From: Numida meleagris
Lineage: Eukaryota; Chordata; Aves; Galliformes; Numididae
Length of the DNA stretch: 64,000 nucleotides
Assembly: GCF_002078875.1 (NCBI RefSeq)
Contig: NC_034410.1
Location: forward strand, 98,520,871-98,584,870
Direction: 5' to 3'
A program made the translations under genes and the position numbers. The notes beneath the pieces are model-generated. The model was not told the DNA's origin and ran no database searches. It saw only the letters and a list, made by a program, of their open reading frames with translations. Below, piece after piece: positions 1 to 14,289 of the stretch (positions are counted from its first letter, which is position 1; every line of letters begins with the position of its first letter).

Positions 1-3000
1 ACTTTTATTTTAAGACATTAAATCCTGGACGTTTCTCTTTTCTTCACCTAAATGAATCTCCATGACCATCTGCTTTGGAAAGCACGGAGGTCAGAACAAC
101 CTTGTTCTATTGCTTCCCAAGGATTAGCCTTGCTTTATCTGTTACAAATACTGACCCAGACTACATTTTAGATTCTGAGTTTTACTTCTCTGAATAAATA
201 CTTAGATATGCCGTTGTTAAACAAGTGAGGCTAGGTCAGTGCTTGAATTTTGCTTATATCATATAAACTGTCCACAAGACAGAAAACGTTCTTGGCTTAG
301 AAACACTTGGAGAAGAGTCCCTCATGCACAGTGGATTTCTCCTTTAACTGCCAGATTTCTTCATTAACTTACATACTCCAGTCAGATGAACAGCTTTTGT
401 TTCCCACAGTTTTACCTCCTCCTGTTATTATGCTGGACTTTTCCCAGGCTCTGAAGTCTGCCCCCATCTACATGACAGAATTCACAAGGCCTAAATTTTT
501 CCAGGAAACTCCCAAGGGAATTTCAGGGTGCAGCTGAAAGGTAACTGTAGCATATGGATCTTTTGCTTAGAAATCCGTTCTTTTATTTCAGATAGTGTTT
601 GCAGCTCCTAATAAGATTCAACATGTCAGTTAAAGGAGTTGGTAGCTGCAGTTCTCCTCTCATTGTTTACTAGGAATCAATGACGCTCAGTCTTCATTAG
701 AGGTTCCAGAGAAAACAGAGCCATCAGATAAGGAGTTTAAGCATCTCAGCCACATATTGACAACCACACCACTAAATTACCAAGTAAAACCCATGTATTT
801 GAAGGATTAGCAATGAGTTTAGCATTACTAACAGAAATAGCAAACCAACCAGCATATAAAAAAAAGAGTACTCAAAGAAAATCTGTCTGTGAGCATATAT
901 ATGCCAAATGACATGCAGAGAGGCTCAAGAGACTGTGAAATTTATATCAAAGCAAGTCAGTTTTATACCACTTTTGAGATTCTGTGTGAGGCAGGTCCTA
1001 TTGCATAGTTTAGTCAGGGATCATAATAAATGGAGCTATGTTGTTCTTGGGAATGGCAACTTCTCATGGAAAATACTGTGGTGCCTGCCCTGTGCAGACT
1101 TGGGTGCCACGTGCCATTACACATTGTCATGTCAAATGGCAGGTAGCAAGGAGGAAGTACATAATGGAATAATACAGGAAAACAGAAGTTGGACAAAGTG
1201 AGGAAAATTCCATGTTAAAAATCTAGTACCACTTTCATGAAAGTCACAGCAAGAATTGAAGAAGATATAGATACAGTACCTCCTAAGCATACTTGGAGAA
1301 GCTTTGTTTAATTTAGTGACAGAGCGAAGCAAGGATTTTTAGGGCAAAGTGGCAATTAGAAAAGGAGGAAGGAGACACAAAACATGAGTCTGATATGCAG
1401 CACAGTACAATAATTATCCTTCAGTATCACACCTTGGAGTGGTGACTGGGAAAATGCTTGTTGATATCTCATTCTGACTGCATTTTACTTATATTTCACT
1501 TTGAACAGAACAAATATCCTTAAAATGCTTAAATACACAAAGCTGCCAGTAATTATATGTGCAAACAGAGGCATGGACTGGAGCTATCTAAAACAGAATT
1601 GGAAATATATTTTTTATCTACAATCTTCTGCAACAAAACTTACAAAAATTGGTTAAGCTAAAATATAATTTACTGTACATAGTACTCAAGAAACCCAAAC
1701 TGAAGCATATTTCTGTTTATCATCTACTCCATCACAATAATTCAATATGAACAACTGCAAGCTTATGTTAAATTTATGTTTTAATTTGAAGCCCTTTTAG
1801 CCACAAAAGTCAGCTCCTGCACACACTGATTTGAAATACTGACTGGTTTCCAAAAAGTAATTGATGCATGCCTGGTTTAGTTTTTGTGAGACAGTATGTC
1901 TACTAAAATGCACTTGCTATTTTTTCTGGTAAGTATATTGCTGGATGTATGAACGAACACAGAAATTTATGGATAGTTGTCCTCTACTGTAAATGGTCAT
2001 GATTTAATTATTTTAATATAACTTCATGACAGGTTAATGGCAAAATATTCTTGTTGTTGACTTATAGTAAAGGTAATATTTATTAAAGGTATTTAATTCA
2101 CCACACACCAGGAACAAAAGTAGATAAATACATTGGTGTTACAAATTAAAAATGTTGTGAGAACAAATATCCAGGCTAATTCAGGATCACAGGAGGTGAA
2201 AGAAAACTCTTACTCCATGGAGTGTTTGAATGACAATTCAAACAGGCTGGACACTGAAAAACAAAGTGGATAAAAATGATTTAAGCAACTTCACAGTTTG
2301 CTTGAAAAAAAAAAAAAGAAAGAAAGCCTCACCTTACATACTTAAATTCTGTGGCAATGAAATCAAACAGTATTTACTAATGATTTTATCTGAGGATCTG
2401 GCCATCATCAGAAAAAAAAAATTGCAAATCAGCATTCAAAAGCATCGTACTGTAAAACGAAGAAACTCAGACATACACAAACAAAAAAAGAAGAAACAAA
2501 ATCAACTCAGAAATATCTATTTGTAGTGCTTTTAAAAGTCTATAACAGAACATAGAAGTAAAAAAAAAAAAGAACTCTAGTACAAAGTTGATCTGATCTC
2601 TAGACTACTACAGGAGAGGTGTCTGAGATCACCCTGTATTATATTTAGGAACAAAAAAAAAAAACAAAAAAACAACAATGAAAACAATCCCAAGGAAGAT
2701 TTCTCATCAAATGTGAAAATTCAGGAAAAAAAAAGGAAGTAAAAAGGGGCTCAGTGGACAATTAAATAATTAATTGGGGGTAACTCTGAAATTAGATTGC
2801 TTATTTTACCAGATTTGTATTAGGAGAATAGACAAACAGGTACACTTATTACTCTATACTTAGGAAGTGAATGCCAATCGAAAGCTTTTGGAAAGAGTTT
2901 TGTCATATGAGTTGGGAACAGCTATGACCCAGAACATGGGTCCAACAGCACAGTGAGAGAAGACATGTTACAACTGATCCAACACTAAAAAATACTAAGT

Positions 3001-5209
3001 TAGTTTCATGTACAAACATCAGACATTCAAGATTTGAATTTGTGTGTACATGTGCGGGCACACACACGTATTTGTACACACATATTTTGGTTACCATCTG
3101 AACCTCAGGAATTCCCCAGATTTTATTCTTTGAGTCTTCTATAACGATTAGGCAAAGTTTTTATTCTTTTAAGAGATTCTAATGACCATGAGCCAAAAAC
3201 AACTTAGGCCCATTCAAGTAAATGCTTGCAGTCTTTGACGAACATTTTTTAGCTTTGATGCATCATTGTGAAAGGTCATAGCAGAATAACATCTACTAGA
3301 AAGTGATTACATATGTTTATGAGAAAATCCTAAGGTGAATGAGTAGTAAAAGCAGTTTCCATAGATATTTTCTAAATTTTTTTTATCAGCAAAAAAGAGC
3401 GATGCTCACATGTTTTTCCATCTGGACTAGAAGGAATTTTCACTTACACACTGTAAAAGGTAGGAGAACTCGGTGCTTAAGAGATTGTTGAAGTGAGATT
3501 TGTGTGTGCTTAGAACAGTGAGAAAGCATTTATTTCATATCTCATAAATAAATAATATGTTCTCATTTTAACTCCTCTTCTTTGTTCCAGTTATCACTTC
3601 TGTCACACACAAGAACTGTCCAGCCTGGAAACTGGATGGAAAGTTTGACACCTCCAAATGTGAAACCATGTGGATGTTTATCACTGAAGATCAAGACGCA
3701 GACAGGATTACTTTTACACAATAGGCATATTCAAACTAGACAGAACAAAATCATATACATGGAGAGACATTTTCTTTAAAAATTTTCTATTATTTTAATG
3801 GAAAAAAAAATGGAGATAGCTCCCTGAAGATATCATAGGCTTTTTTTTCATAGACTACAGATAAAACCATCATTTTAAACTACTGACTTCTCTCACATCG
3901 TCCCCATAACCACCTTATCCCAATGCATCTGTACAAAACAGAGGCAAAGGTTGACTAATGGGTCTTTTAGTCTACAGCTATCTTACTCTTAAATTTCTAC
4001 CACATCTCCTCTTTGTCCCTTTTGTACAACTTTCACCTTCAAGCTATCTCTGAGGAATCTTAAGAACAGCTCAAATGGTACAGTCCCAAGCAATAGATGT
4101 AAGTGGAACAACACAAAGCAGATCAGTCTCTCCTTCAGGCCTAGTCCAAACGCCTACCTAGGAAAGATTATTCAGAAGTATGTTAGTGTTGTACCATATC
4201 AACAACTCTCTACCAGCAACACATCCCCTCTTACAGATCTCAGCAGCTCATTCATCCTCTTCATCCTTCTTCCTAACAAACATTTCCACCCTCAAAAGAA
4301 GGTTCTTCACACCCACATGGTAGATCTCATTTAAGTCTAGTAAAGATGTTTTAATACCAGCACTTTTGTGCGTTTTTTTTCCTGCTTCACTCTTGAACTT
4401 TTGAAAAGGCCCTTTTGTTTTTATCACACAGAGGGATTTCTACTAGTTTTCAGGAGGTGCCAACCCACACTACAAGAATCCTCCACTGCAAAGAACAACC
4501 AAATGTTTATCATAATAATCCAGCTTTGATTTCCTTTCACTTTAGATAAGCCATGTGGTTATCAATGTCTGCCACTATCTGCAGCATAGCAGAAACTAAG
4601 CTGTAAGCTGTCATTTGAAAGCATTTCACCAGCATTTCAAAGAAGGCTATGGAGTGACGTTGGCCAGGAGGATGGTTTTAAGGCACCATCCTCAAGCAGC
4701 AGGCTTTCTCCTTCTTCTAAAACAAGCCTCTTGTTTATTTTTGGTACATGCTTCTCCAGGCACCCGCTAGTGCTGAATGTGTTTGTAGACACTTGAATTT
4801 CACCTATGTGCTGTCTTTCCCTAATGAACATGCCCAGACTGCTGTAGAGAGGGAAATCTCAGTGGGTTTTATCTAAAGAGATTTGAAGGGATGCCAGATG
4901 GTCCCAATGAGTCAGAAACAACCTGTGTCATCTCTCTGTGGTCAGCCTGGGTCTGTGCTCTCACTCTTTTACATATATATAAAAAAATATATGGAGTCTA
5001 ATTAATGCACACAAACCACAGTAAGGCACTTACTTTGTATGTAAATAATTACTATTGCTTTTCAGTCTTCTCTCAGTAAAAAACAAACAAACAAAAAAAT
5101 AAAACCATTCCAAGATTATATATATTGAAGAAGGTATTTCAAAGGAGAAAGGAGACTTTACCCCATGATATAGACTGGAGAACAGACAATTTAAGCCTTA
5201 TGGCTCTAC
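1..5209. other. Intergenic, no gene seen
   Basis: AT-rich DNA with no exon-like reading frame that I can support. The longest open frame (2230-2526, +) is lysine-rich only because it crosses several A tracts between about 2300 and 2750 and has no recognisable domain. A short alternating GT/AC patch lies at about 3040-3085 and could fold on itself. I recognise no RNA gene or young repeat here. Confidence 0.6.
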
Positions 5210-5747
5210 ATACTTGTCATGGTTTTATGATTTTCGGTTATTGGTACTCCACATCATAACATCGTGTAGTGAATGTACCTGGTTCTCAGAAAAGAAGGAC
5301 TACTACAGTCCCCACAGTACTTTGCTCCTCTGTTACCATTTTCCAGCCGGAGGGAAAAGATAAAAGCTCGCAGTATAAAAACTTGCAGATCACAAGACCT
5401 CGTCCCTTTTTCCCGCCGTCTCTCATCTTGGCAGCACCTTGCTCTCCAGCCGTCTTCGTCAGTAGTAGAGTAAGGCCTACCTTGATTTTGGGACATTCTC
5501 TCTCTCTGTATTGGATTTATCAGCTTAAATTGTAATTATATTGTATTATAGTGTGTTGTTTTGCATTCCGATATTTTATTTAGTAAATTAGTTTGTTTCT
5601 CCTCAGATTGTTGCCGCTGTTCTTTGCTCTCAGGGCCATCTCCTTACCCTTTCTCCCTTTTCCCTTTTCCCGGGGCGTGGACCCGTGGATCCCCTGTCCC
5701 CTTTGTCACGGAACCGGGCCGAATGCCCGTAAACTGTTGACAATACT
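5210..5747 (+). mobile_element. Solo LTR of an endogenous retrovirus, with 5-bp target duplication
   Basis: The element runs from 5215 to 5742 (528 bp). It begins TGTCA and ends TGACA, a perfect 5-bp inverted terminal repeat of TG...CA form. The 5-bp direct repeat ATACT flanks it exactly (5210-5214 and 5743-5747), which is the footprint of retroviral integration. A TATA-like TATAAAA at 5374-5380 gives the + orientation. A GC-rich stretch with tracts of CCCTTTTCCC type follows at about 5640-5730. There is no internal retroviral sequence on either side, so it is a solo LTR left by recombination between the two LTRs. I see no canonical AATAAA inside it. Open frames within it (5269-5535, 5593-5937) are not genes. 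The family is not identified; a 5-bp duplication argues against an ALV-type (6-bp) element. Confidence 0.85.
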
Positions 5748-6690
5748 GTACCAGTACATCTTCAAACAGGGCAATTCCTGGTCTCTCCTGGTTGACAGAA
5801 ACCAAACCCAGGAGTTTCAGGGTGTTGCTTGTCTGGAATGTTTATTCTTTAGTGGAGCTGGAACAGCTTCCCACAGGGTCCAAGATGTATTAAACGTCAC
5901 CATGTTTTCTGTGCTAAGATGCAGACAATCTTACTGACAGTCCTAATGACCTTTAACTTGCCCTGAAAATACACCCAGTGGTTACTTGATAGAAACAATT
6001 ACTTGAGCAGTAATGCACACACAGAGTTCACCATAAGAATCAGACTTCAGGTACTAGGGCAGCGTGCCAGTAGTAGGCAATTTGCTATGCAAAGATGCAT
6101 GCAGGCGGGTGCCTTCATGCTATGAAAGCTGATATTTTGTGGAGCAAACAGAATGCTGCTTGTGTTGGGAGGTATATGCCAAAGCTTCAAACAAGCCATA
6201 CTCTTCTAGCATTACTGACAGTGTCGGGAATTAGCTGACCTGAAGACTTGTGAAGTCACTGCTGAGGACTCCCTTACAGTTATAACAATTCTGAGTCTTC
6301 TGATGTGGATAAGTATGTACCTATTTATGACTGGGAATGAACACTCTGTCTTTGGTACTATTGACACCTTCTGAACACCCAGAGAATGCTCTAGACATTG
6401 TGGATGTTCATGAGGGTAAATCAGCTGGACTATGTCTCAGAGACCTTCACAGCAAATGTATTTATAGGTGGATTTGACTTGACAACTATCCACATGAGAC
6501 TGCCATGGCCAGCTTCCAGGAACTGATGAATGCTCATTCTTGAGCTATTGTAGAGGACTGGAAATGGGAGCCTAGCTAAAATAATTGCCTGTCAAAATGA
6601 GTCACTTACAGAAGCACAGCATCAGGCACATGTTAGGAGGGAAAAGGATTCATTATCAGGGCCCTGCTATCCCCAAGGAGTATCTGATTT
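5748..6690. other. Intergenic, nothing recognised
   Basis: No gene, RNA or recognisable repeat. The sequence is unique-looking, moderately AT-rich and has no long open frame. Confidence 0.5.
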
Positions 6691-6699
6691 GAGAACCGT

Positions 6700-7300
6700 C
6701 AACACAGCTTTTTTACAGTGTAAGAAAGGGTCAATAAATATGCAGATAAATGTGATCTAGTTGATACACCTGAAATTCCAAGAAGTTTCCAACACTTTAT
6801 CAAAGATGTAGAGAAATAAAATGTGTATAGAAAATTAAACTGGACATAGAACTGGAAACAAAATGTTGGAGTAATCATCACTTCTCAGTGTAGTAACTAG
6901 TCAAAATCAATATGGATTTTTGTCGGAACCTGTTTGTTTAACATACTAAAATATCACTTGAAGAAAAGAATGAGAAATGAAATAACAAAATTTGCAGATG
7001 ATACACATCTATTTAAGGTAGTAGGGACAAGAATCAACCATGTTGTTTTTTTTTTTACCTTAAGGCACCTAGTGACTGGACAACAAATTGGTGTACGAAA
7101 TTCAGTGCAGATGAATGCAAAGTGATGCACATGGGAAAAGCAATTTTAGCTTCACACAAAAAGAGCTCTGAGCTGACCATTACCACCTGGGAGCAAGACC
7201 TGCTTGTTGTGATGTATATGTCCACAAAAAACATCAGCTCAGTGTTTTGTAGCAGTAAAAAGAGCAAAACAAATGGCTGGAATTATCAGGTCTTTTCTGA
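6700..7300 (+). mobile_element. Old, degraded CR1-type LINE fragment (reverse transcriptase part)
   Basis: Around 6725-7280 the sequence reads like the reverse-transcriptase and following part of an old CR1/L3-type LINE. A frame at about 6985-7020 encodes KFADDTHLFKV, including the FADD form of the polymerase catalytic motif. It is followed at about 7070-7130 by DNA encoding an SVQMNAK/CKVMHMGK-like stretch typical of these elements. The frame is broken by several shifts, and an inserted T tract lies at about 7048-7058. Divergence is much greater than in the other CR1 pieces of this window, so this is probably a pre-avian insertion. The boundaries are approximate. Confidence 0.7.
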
Positions 7301-10300
7301 AAAACATTTTAATTTTCAAGCTAATCTTTTCAGTATACACAAATGTAGCATCATTAAAAAGCCAACCCTTGCTCATACCAGTGCTGTGAGATAGCACAGT
7401 TATTGATTACTTCAGGAAAAAGAAAAGTTTGAAGTTCTTCAGGAATGCCACTGCAGTGACACTTTTCACGTAGTCACTACCATTTTGCTACACTGCTTGT
7501 TCTGCTCCATCTTTTAAGTCCGTTGCTAGTGCATAGATCCCTACTGACATACGAATGAGCATCAACGTGATCTTATTCTCTTGATTGTTCGAGACACTTC
7601 ACCTCAGCTTTCTGTATGCTAGACTTAATTGGCATTGGACTAGAGTCTGAAACAGAGAGTCTCAGCATAGCAGATGGCAGCCATGGATACATCTCTGCCA
7701 GAACTGGACACTGTCTTGTGACCCTACCAAAGCTTCTCTTAGTATAAATAGGATACCTCTATTCTTATTGTTTAACACATTAAATTTTGGCACTTAACCC
7801 AGGGAAAGTTTGGGACTTTATGGTATCATCTATATCTATTATCACTTCAGGAATGAAATAAAAGAACCTGTGAGGATGAGCACAGCAGGGGGCTGATTCA
7901 TTTTTAACATCAAGAGTAATGAGCTAACACCTCTCCCTGCTACAGCAAGCAGTATGAACATACATGGAAAAACTTGGTTAAGAAACTTCTAAAGATAACA
8001 TTAATTCACTTCTCTCTTTTATGTCAAATAATATTTCTTCCTGTCTAAATATTCTGGATAAACAGCAATGCTGGATCAAGAGGATCAAGAAACATACTCA
8101 GAGTATGAATTTTATTACAGGATTCCCTTTTAATGGATTTGACAAATATAGGAGTTATTCCTCTTTACCTCACTGAATTCAGGTACCCCAAAGATTTCCT
8201 GTCTCTCACTACAAACTTAAAACTGGACTGCATCCTGAACCAGCGCAGGTTGGTTGCCTTAAATGTGAAAATTTAGATCTATCTCATAAGCCAACTGTTC
8301 CATGCAGATTTTGGTCTCCTATCTGGTCTGTGAACCTCTCAACTAATGAACAAGCACATCGTACGCAGCATCCCAGTACTGTGCACCTTGTCTGTGATGA
8401 TCATTCTCCCCAAACCCACCAGTGGAGCAGATCCAGACCCACTTCTCAGCCACAGAACCTCATGTTTTGTGCTGGGGGCCTTCCATAAGGAGCTGGCTTA
8501 ATCCACAGAATGCATGTGCGGCAGCCCTTGTATCAGTCTCCAGCTGACATGTTTAGCAGGATTATTTAGAATTGGCAAGCTTTGCCTGGAAAATTTGGAC
8601 CTTTTATTTTCAGATTTAGCCTGGCAGATTTACCAGCAGGAATGATAATCAGTTTCTACCTCCCAAATTTCCAGTTCAGCAGAAACCTGTATCTAAAGGA
8701 GTAGCTGTTGCTTTAGCAGAGCCTCACTGTTTACACCAGGAGTACCATTTTCTTCTCGCCCCATTTCTGCTGCTGTTTGGGTATAGTTTGTGCCTTAGAA
8801 AAGGTGCCAAAAGGGACTCCTTTCTCCACTTGAACAAAATCACCACTTTGAGTTTCTTTTTCCTTTCTGTTTCATCTGCCTTTCAGAAGAAACCCGGCAC
8901 TTTAAACAGCAATTTGGAACCAGTGTTTCCTGCTGTATTTCTCTTTTAGGCAGTGCTGATGTCGGTGCATTTTGAAAGGACAATCCTTCCCTGTCTCTCA
9001 GGCTGAACATTAAACACTGCCAGAGCAGAGGGCCATCGGGAGGTGAGCCGAGGCTGCAAGCCAAGCAATCTGGAGGAAGCAGGATGAAATTCTCCTCTCC
9101 GTTACACTGCCTGCCTGCTGACATCTAGAATATACTTCCTAGAAGATGCCTGTGGCATTCAGTCATACATCATGTATACTCTTCTGGAAAGTAATGGCCA
9201 AACAACACAATATTAAAGAGCCTTTTAAAATGATAATGGTGCATCTCAGTCACAGAAAATATTGCTCTAATCTATTCCAAACCTCCTTGCTGTTCATTAC
9301 AGCCACTTGACCATAGTCCCATATTTTATCCATATGTCGTATATTCCCTCTTTTTTCTCCCTTAATTTATATATAGGTATAACATAAATACAGAGAAACG
9401 GACACACGTGTATGAACACAAACAGTATTGTAGAGCACACACTGTATTTTGTTATATCATGTTTTGTAGACGTTTTGAAATTCTGTTGATAGGAAGATCA
9501 ATGCCAATAGTTTCCTACTACATATAAATGGTAAAGCCAAAGATGTTGCAGGTCTAATGAAGGCTTCTGGCTCAATTTGTGACCCCCTGATGTGAACGTG
9601 GGATCTTCACCTCCTGACGGACCAGGCTGCAGGCCTTGGGGTACAACTGCTGATTTTCCATTTTTATTAGCACTGATTTGTGCTTCAGACTCCCCCACTC
9701 CCAAGAGCAGCATTTCTCACTGCTCCGCCCTTCCCCAGCAGAGTGTTACAGACATTATCCACACTGCAAAGACTCTGTTCCCTCTCCACCCCCACAGAGC
9801 TCTCTCACCTCCGTTCTTGCTGGTCTCAGTGGGACAAAGATCTCCTCATACCCATGGCCAGTTCTCTCTCTGCCTAGAGGAGGCTTCTCCACGGATGCAC
9901 ATGCCCTATCTGCTGCGTGATGATGGATCCAGGCAAGGTCTCTGAGTGGGAGTCGGGGAATCTGAGGATGCTGCAGCTGCTGTTTGAAGCATCAGCTGGT
10001 TACTGTTTTCTCTCTGCAGGCATCAACCTCTGCTGTCAGCCTTGTTCCCCTCGATGACTAAGGATCCAGTGCCGCATACACTTGGTGTCAGCTGCTCTGG
10101 GGAGATAGGAGGCAGGGTGAGAGCAGTATGGAGAATTTTCTTGCAGATGTAAAGCCCAGAAAGCCTACATAAGAGTATAACACTGTTACTGCCTTTCTTG
10201 TGATGTAGCCTAGCCTTTGAGATATCCTTTGAGGCAGGGATTAAGCAAGAAGGAGTTTTGCAGCAACTAATTTCAAGCATCTGATTCACTCCCTAGCCCT

Positions 10301-11436
10301 GCCTCCCTCCATGCTCTTGAGAGAGCTCGGCCCAGGAAAACACCTGCAGCAGAACCCCAGGCCTCATGTAGCCGCACCCAGGATGGTCTGCAGCACAAGT
10401 GGGCTCACAGCTGGCATTTCCCAGACACTTGCCTTGGTAAGCCACTGCTGCAGATATGTACCATATTTATTTCAACACAGGGAGCCCAAACAGTGCCTAA
10501 ACAACCCGCCATTGGGCCTCCTTCACAACTAAGAGCTTGGTTAGTGACACTGCCCCCAGCCTGGATGCCATCCTGCTGCCACACCAGCATCCACACCCCA
10601 CGGTGAACCCTCACACCAGCAGCTCATAACAAAGTGCAGATGGTTCAGTGACTAAGGGACACCTAAGTGTGACAAACCCCAGTGCACGCACCTGACATGC
10701 ACAACACAAACTGCATGGGTCAAAGCCAGCCATGCTGCTTCAAACTTTGCATTTCCAAATCATGATTTTATTTTTTTCTGTTCTGACTAGATTTGTCATA
10801 TTTATGATGCAAACAGCAGGTACTTGAATACAGGAACCATGGTGCACTCTGTCTTATTCCAGAAGCACAGTAAGCATTTTTTTTTATCAGGTAGTTGTCA
10901 CTAGTCAGTCAGAGCCCTGTCATTCTTTTTACTGAGGATAAATATGGAATTGACTAAGATTTCTGAAGAGCTGATGCAAAAGCAACCATTCACCACCACC
11001 AAAGGAAAAACCAAATACGCTACATTTGTTTACACCACTTGATTAGAAAAATACAGGTTTCAGTAAGAGATCTATTTGCTTTTATTATTTAGCACATGCT
11101 ATAAGTCAAAAGGGCAGATTACTGAGTGTACAGTACAACTTTCAAAGCAAAGTACAAATAAACATAGCCAGCACACAGCCAAAATCCAAAAGAACAGAGC
11201 TCACAGATTCTCTAGGTGGTGAGCCTTGAGACACAAAACTGAACATTTCTCCTCAGACCTAAGCACCTGAGTTCATCAGAGCAGAGAGATGACAATAGAT
11301 GCACTCCATTTTCTGATGTCCAGCTTCAACACAATATAATGAAGTAAACAGAACATCTTGTTATTACTTGCTGCAAGGCAAGAACAGTTAATTTGGAATG
11401 ATTATAAAATTGTTCCCAAATAGATTATGTAGGCAT

Positions 11437-11505
11437 ATACACACACACATATAGATACATACATACGTGTATATATAGATATACACACACATATATTCAT
11501 GTCTT
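11437..11505. repeat. Compound microsatellite (AC/TA/GATA-like)
   Basis: Alternating CA and TA dinucleotides with interspersed ATAC and AGAT steps (purine-pyrimidine alternation). Parts on the left and right are roughly complementary, so the tract can fold back. Confidence 0.8.
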
Positions 11506-12640
11506 ACTGGCATCAGGTGATAATTAAGAAAGAGGAGATCAGATATCCTTCTTATGAAAATGAATTAAATGTTTTTCTCCCTAGCACTTACGTATTTTAT
11601 GTTACTGATTCACTGAAAATTCTTATAATTCAGAGCGCAGAATCGCCTCACACAGTGTTGGGAAACCAGTAGACTGACGCAGCCCTTTTGTAATCTTTGT
11701 ACCTAAAACTAAGATGTTCCCCAGCACTTCAGCTGGTTCATAGCAGTAGCATAAACTTGGCACATATACCTGACTGAACCTCTTTCTCTAAAGTTTCTTG
11801 CAACCCCACATCTTGAGGGTGGCCACGTATTTCAGAATTGATCTGCAAACCAGAAATAATCCTTCCTCCCCTGCTCAGGCACTTTGAATGCTAATCACCA
11901 GACTTTCCTCATTTAGTTTGGTCTTCAAGAACCAAAACAGTTCTGTTTCGCTTCTAGCTTCTACTAAATGATGCTATTACAAGATTCATTGCTTTTTTAT
12001 TTTGACTGCCTATCAAATGTTTGAAGAAAGGAGAAAATACAGAACATTCTCCCAAAAAATGCATGCTGATAAGGGAGAGGAACAGAAAGAAAGAGCCATA
12101 CAGCCTCTCACTGTTCCCAGGGGATGAGGCAGAGAAAATGGTCTTTCTGTTTCTCTTCATTTGGTGCAGTATTTTAGTCTGTGGCATAGCCATATGAAAA
12201 TCTAACTCTGCAGTGTTTCAGCTCCAAGCAATTTTTAACTCATTAAAAATCTTTCCCTTTAGTAGCCTTATGACAGTGAAGGCACATCGGTGTTTCGAAT
12301 TCAAATGCTTTGCACTCAACAAAACTATAGGCTGGTATAAAATCAGGATGAGTTAATCCTAAATATAAGACCCCTTTGACTACTCAGAAACCTTTGTTGA
12401 GGAAATACGTGCCTTAACGTTTCACTGTACACACAGGAGTTTATTAAACATATTCTTCTCACACTGAACTAAGGACTGTCAGAGAAAGAAGTACTCAGTT
12501 ATCTGGAGACGTTATGTTATCTTACTCTGTCATCCCAGCCACACTTATACTCATTCACTTCCTTAAGGCTTCCAAACTGACTTGTTTCTCTGATACTACT
12601 GTATACTGTTTTAAGTAAAATATCTTTAAATAGTAGTGGG

Positions 12641-12670
12641 GTTTTTTTTGTTTGTTTGTTTGTTTGTTTT
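12641..12670. repeat. (GTTT)n microsatellite
   Basis: A short T run is followed by about five GTTT tetranucleotide repeats. Confidence 0.9.
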
Positions 12671-14259
12671 TACTACAGGTAGCAAATGACTCTGATTATA
12701 AGCTCTACCTCTAAGTTCCTAACACAGATACCATTTATTTCTCTTCCAGATACTACTCTTGATGAAACAGTTCCTTGTCCAGTGCACTCTAGGCTGTATC
12801 AACTCTAGCTAGGTATTTACTTCTACTTAAGACCGTATTGGATCTCATTCCTTATGTTTAGTCAAGAAAATAAAGCAAAAAATTCTGAGTTTTCCCAGTG
12901 CACTGGTAGACAATTTTTAAAACTTGTCTGTTTAAAAAGAAGGAAGGTACTCGTCTTTCTGTAGATAACATAGGTGTATAAATTTTTTTCAAAAAACTGT
13001 ACTTCCTTGAAGAGGGACTAAGCCAGATAACCAGACTCTCTCAAAACACACGTATCAGTGAATTTTAGTGTTTGTAGTAGAATTAGAATTTCTAAAGAAC
13101 AATAAGTGTATGGCAATACCCAGGGTTTGTTATTCTCCACTCAATGCCCTCATAATTTGAACTTATCCATGACACAAAAGGATATAACTACAGCAGCAGA
13201 GTTTTTGTCAGCACTTGCAAAAGTACTGGCAAAAGCACAGTGATTTTGTGCTCCTAAAACATTATATTCCCTGACTGTCTACTTACAAAAAGACATGAAT
13301 AAAGATTCTTTGGTATGAAAGCTTGAAGTTCCCTGTGGTAGAATTAAATTTATATCACTTTGTAATTGTTGAAATAATAGAGAAGCAAATCTGTGGTTAA
13401 ATAACTCAGGGAACTGACCTTAACTTTTAGCTGTTTTCTAATCTACCTTAAGATTTGTCCCCCGGGCTCATTTGCACATAACCTTAAGAAACGTCTAATG
13501 CTTCCCACTGCTATAGATCTTTCCATCTGAGGAGTTCAGAAGAGCTTTTCAAACATAAATGCATTGCACATCACACAGCCCCTGTGGTTCTGAGAAGTGC
13601 TGGTACCCCTTAGCAGTAGGCATCAGGCAAACAGTATGTCTTTCTCAAGACTACTCAGTGAGCTTAGATAGACCTATGCCTTGGTCACAAGCTAATTTTT
13701 TCTCTGTTCTCAAGCATCTTAAGGATCAATCCTGACAAGTCTCAGGAACAGTAATGGTTCAAATACTATGCTTTTATTAAAATAATCTTTTAATAAAGAA
13801 AAAAGTGTCAATTCTTAAGGAATTCAAAATTAAATAATTTCTATGTCCTCCTCCTACTCTTCTCATAAGAAACATTAAAAAAAATGAAAAAGGAGAAGGA
13901 AGAGTAAAATGGAAACTACAACACACAATCACAAGAAAATCTAAATAAGTTAAGAAGTCATACATTTTTCACCACACTTTTAAAGCATGCAGTGAACGTT
14001 ACATGTTGTAATAGGCGGTTGCGAGGATATGAGGTGTAACGAGAAAGGCCCCCTCCCCGAAGGAATAGGGACAAGTTGACCAAAGAATGTACCCGTGACG
14101 CAGGGAAAATGGCAAACTAAGATGATCCGATAAGCTACCTTTTGATATGTCAGTAGATGGAAAATACTGCTTCATGCTTCACTGCTACATGCCTCAGCAA
14201 AAATATCCAATCAGCATTAAGGGAGTAAGCTTTAGATGGCAATAGTGGATAACAAGTAT

Positions 14260-14289
14260 TATAAAAGTAGTGCCATACCTTTGAATAAA
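14260..14289 (+). promoter_or_regulatory. LTR core: TATA box and poly(A) signal
   Basis: TATAAAAG at 14260-14267 and AATAAA at 14284-14289. A CCAAT sequence lies about 60 bp upstream, at roughly 14206. The order and spacing fit the U3/R boundary of a short-R retroviral LTR. Function is inferred from position only. Confidence 0.6.

Larger units (their letters stand above)
7301..13997. other. Intergenic, microsatellites only
   Basis: No gene that I can support. It holds a compound AC/AT/GATA-like microsatellite at about 11437-11505 and a (GTTT)n run at about 12641-12670. Proline/serine-rich open frames near 9592-9945 overlap in several frames and show no domain, so I treat them as chance. No mobile element could be placed with confidence. 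Confidence 0.5.

Noticed and set aside
2230..2526. Lysine-rich 98-codon frame
   Set aside because: The lysines come from A homopolymers. There is no domain, promoter or splice context.
9592..9945. Overlapping Pro/Ser-rich open frames in all three + frames
   Set aside because: Several frames are open at once over the same DNA, which points to composition rather than coding.
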